Shown here: positions 13,045 through 13,857 of the stretch, one piece after another
How positions within the stretch are numbered: position 1 is the first letter of the stretch
How the letters are laid out: each line of letters opens with the position of its first letter
Assembly: GCA_028871235.1 (NCBI GenBank)
Contig: JAGWNO010000038.1
Coordinates: forward strand, 1 to 13,857
Direction of reading: 5' to 3'
Source: Gammaproteobacteria bacterium
GTDB lineage: Bacteria; Pseudomonadota; Gammaproteobacteria; Natronospirales; REEB76
DNA length: 13,857 bases
Program-made: the position numbers and the translations under genes
Notes under the pieces: generated by a model
What the model saw: only the letters and a program-made list of their open reading frames with translations
Databases searched by the model: none
Told to the model about the DNA's origin: nothing

Positions 13045-13857
13045 CCGCAGCCGTCCGAGGGTGTGACGCACCTGCTCGAAATAACCTGCGCCAAAAAGAT
13101 TGAGATGATTGAGCAGGTGGTAAAGCGCGTATAAATCCCGCCGCACGCGATAGCCGGCATCAAGCGGCGCATGCGCCCGGTAGGCGGCGTGGAACGCCGG
13201 CGGAAAACCGCCGAACAATTCCGTCATGGCGATATCCGCCTCCCGGTCGCCGTAATACACCGCCGGATCGAAAATGACCGGCTCACCGGTTTCCAGCGCG
13301 TCCCAATTCCCGGCCCAGAGATCGCCGTGCAGTAATGAAGGTTTGGGTGTGTATCCGATAAAGAAGGCCGGCAACCTTTCCATGAGTTCTGCACCCTGCT
13401 CCTGCAAATCGCCGCGGTAGCCATTCTCCGCCGCCAGGCGCAGCTGGAATCCCAAGCGGTGTTCGCGAAGGAATTTTATCCAGTCATCCGCAGGATTATT
13501 GAACTGCGGCGTGGCGCCGATGAAGTTGTGCCGCCGCCAGCCGCAACGCTCCCCGAGGCATTGATGCTGACGCGCCAGCTGCTCGCCGAGTTTTGCCGCC
13601 GCCGGCTCCGTCTTGCGGCCCGGCGCCAGCCACTCCATCACCAGCCAGGCCTCGCCCTGCTGCTCGCCGCTGCACAGCACGCGCGGCGCACGCACCGCTC
13701 GACATTCCGCCAGAGCCCGCAGGCCATCCGCTTCGGCGCTGAATCTGTCGAGAGCGTCGGCCGCGATCTTCACGAACCAGGCAGAATCGCCGCAACTCAC
13801 CTGCCAGACGGCGCCGCCGGCACCGCGCCCCAGCGCCCGCCACGCGCAGGCACAACC
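13030..13857 (-). CDS. Fructosamine kinase family protein, 5'-truncated by window edge
   Basis: A protein-kinase-like-fold enzyme of the fructosamine kinase / ketosamine-3-kinase family (YniA-like). Characterised members phosphorylate sugars attached to amines on glycated proteins so that the adduct falls off. The 275 visible codons include the ATP-lysine segment AWFVKIAADAL followed by FSAEADGLRAL, VMEWLAPG, the linker HNFIGATPQFNNPADDWIKFLREHR, the catalytic HGDLWAGN (13305-13329), and the metal-binding IFDPAVYYGDREADIAM. It ends with AGYFEQVRHTLGRLRSVLG. The frame is open through to 13857 (GRGAGGAVWQVSCGDS), so the true start lies outside; GTG at 13800 is internal. From the usual length near 290, only some 10-20 residues are missing. 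It converges with and overlaps hyfI by 15 bp. No functional link to the operon is evident. Confidence 0.92.
   Translation of the reverse strand, partial: GCACAWRALGRGAGGAVWQVSCGDSAWFVKIAADALDRFSAEADGLRALAECRAVRAPRVLCSGEQQGEAWLVMEWLAPGRKTEPAAAKLGEQLARQHQCLGERCGWRRHNFIGATPQFNNPADDWIKFLREHRLGFQLRLAAENGYRGDLQEQGAELMERLPAFFIGYTPKPSLLHGDLWAGNWDALETGEPVIFDPAVYYGDREADIAMTELFGGFPPAFHAAYRAHAPLDAGYRVRRDLYALYHLLNHLNLFGAGYFEQVRHTLGRLRSVLG

Noticed and set aside
13030..13800. A complete fructosamine kinase starting at GTG 13800
   Set aside because: The frame stays open to the window edge with sensible family sequence (GRGAGGAVWQV), so the GTG is an internal valine.

Overview
The window is GC-rich and tightly packed, with strong GC preference at third codon positions. 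Its gene content (low-specificity threonine aldolase, OmpH/Skp-type periplasmic protein, secreted Tricorn-type S41 peptidase, fructosamine kinase) and one REP-like palindrome suggest a Proteobacterium, most likely a gammaproteobacterium. No rRNA or taxonomic marker is present, so that placement is an inference. I see no mobile element, tRNA, CRISPR or prophage.

Layout: positions 1-1934 carry three minus-strand genes. In order of transcription they are a 133-residue four-helix membrane protein resembling a fragment of heme-copper oxidase subunit I (1533-1934), an exported OmpH/Skp-like protein (830-1423), and a threonine aldolase cut by the left edge (1-756). A REP-like palindrome sits directly after the OmpH-like stop codon. 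A 158-bp divergent spacer leads to a large plus-strand gene (2093-5431) for an exported Tricorn-like protease with all its catalytic residues, closed by a textbook rho-independent terminator (5467-5494). A small minus-strand ribbon-helix-helix regulator (5579-5770) follows, and its promoter region faces the main feature of the window.

That feature is a compact six-gene plus-strand operon, 5871-13044: hyfB, hyfC, hyfE, hyfF, hyfG, hyfI. Junctions range from a 4-nt overlap to a 13-nt gap. The proteins form a membrane complex of the complex I / group 4 hydrogenase superfamily: two antiporter-like subunits (HyfB, HyfF), a NuoH-like subunit (HyfC), a HyfE subunit, and the two peripheral subunits HyfG and HyfI. 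HyfI keeps the four cysteines for the membrane-proximal [4Fe-4S] cluster. HyfG has lost all four cysteines that hold the NiFe centre, with Ser217 and Ser220 in place of the first pair. This is therefore not a hydrogenase but an energy-converting-hydrogenase-related (Ehr) type complex. The two-cluster ferredoxin subunit (HyfH/NuoI) and HyfD are absent from the operon. Its redox partner and substrate are unknown, which makes it the best candidate for incompletely described biology here.

The operon converges on, and overlaps by 15 bp, a minus-strand fructosamine-kinase-family gene (13030-13857) that runs off the right edge.
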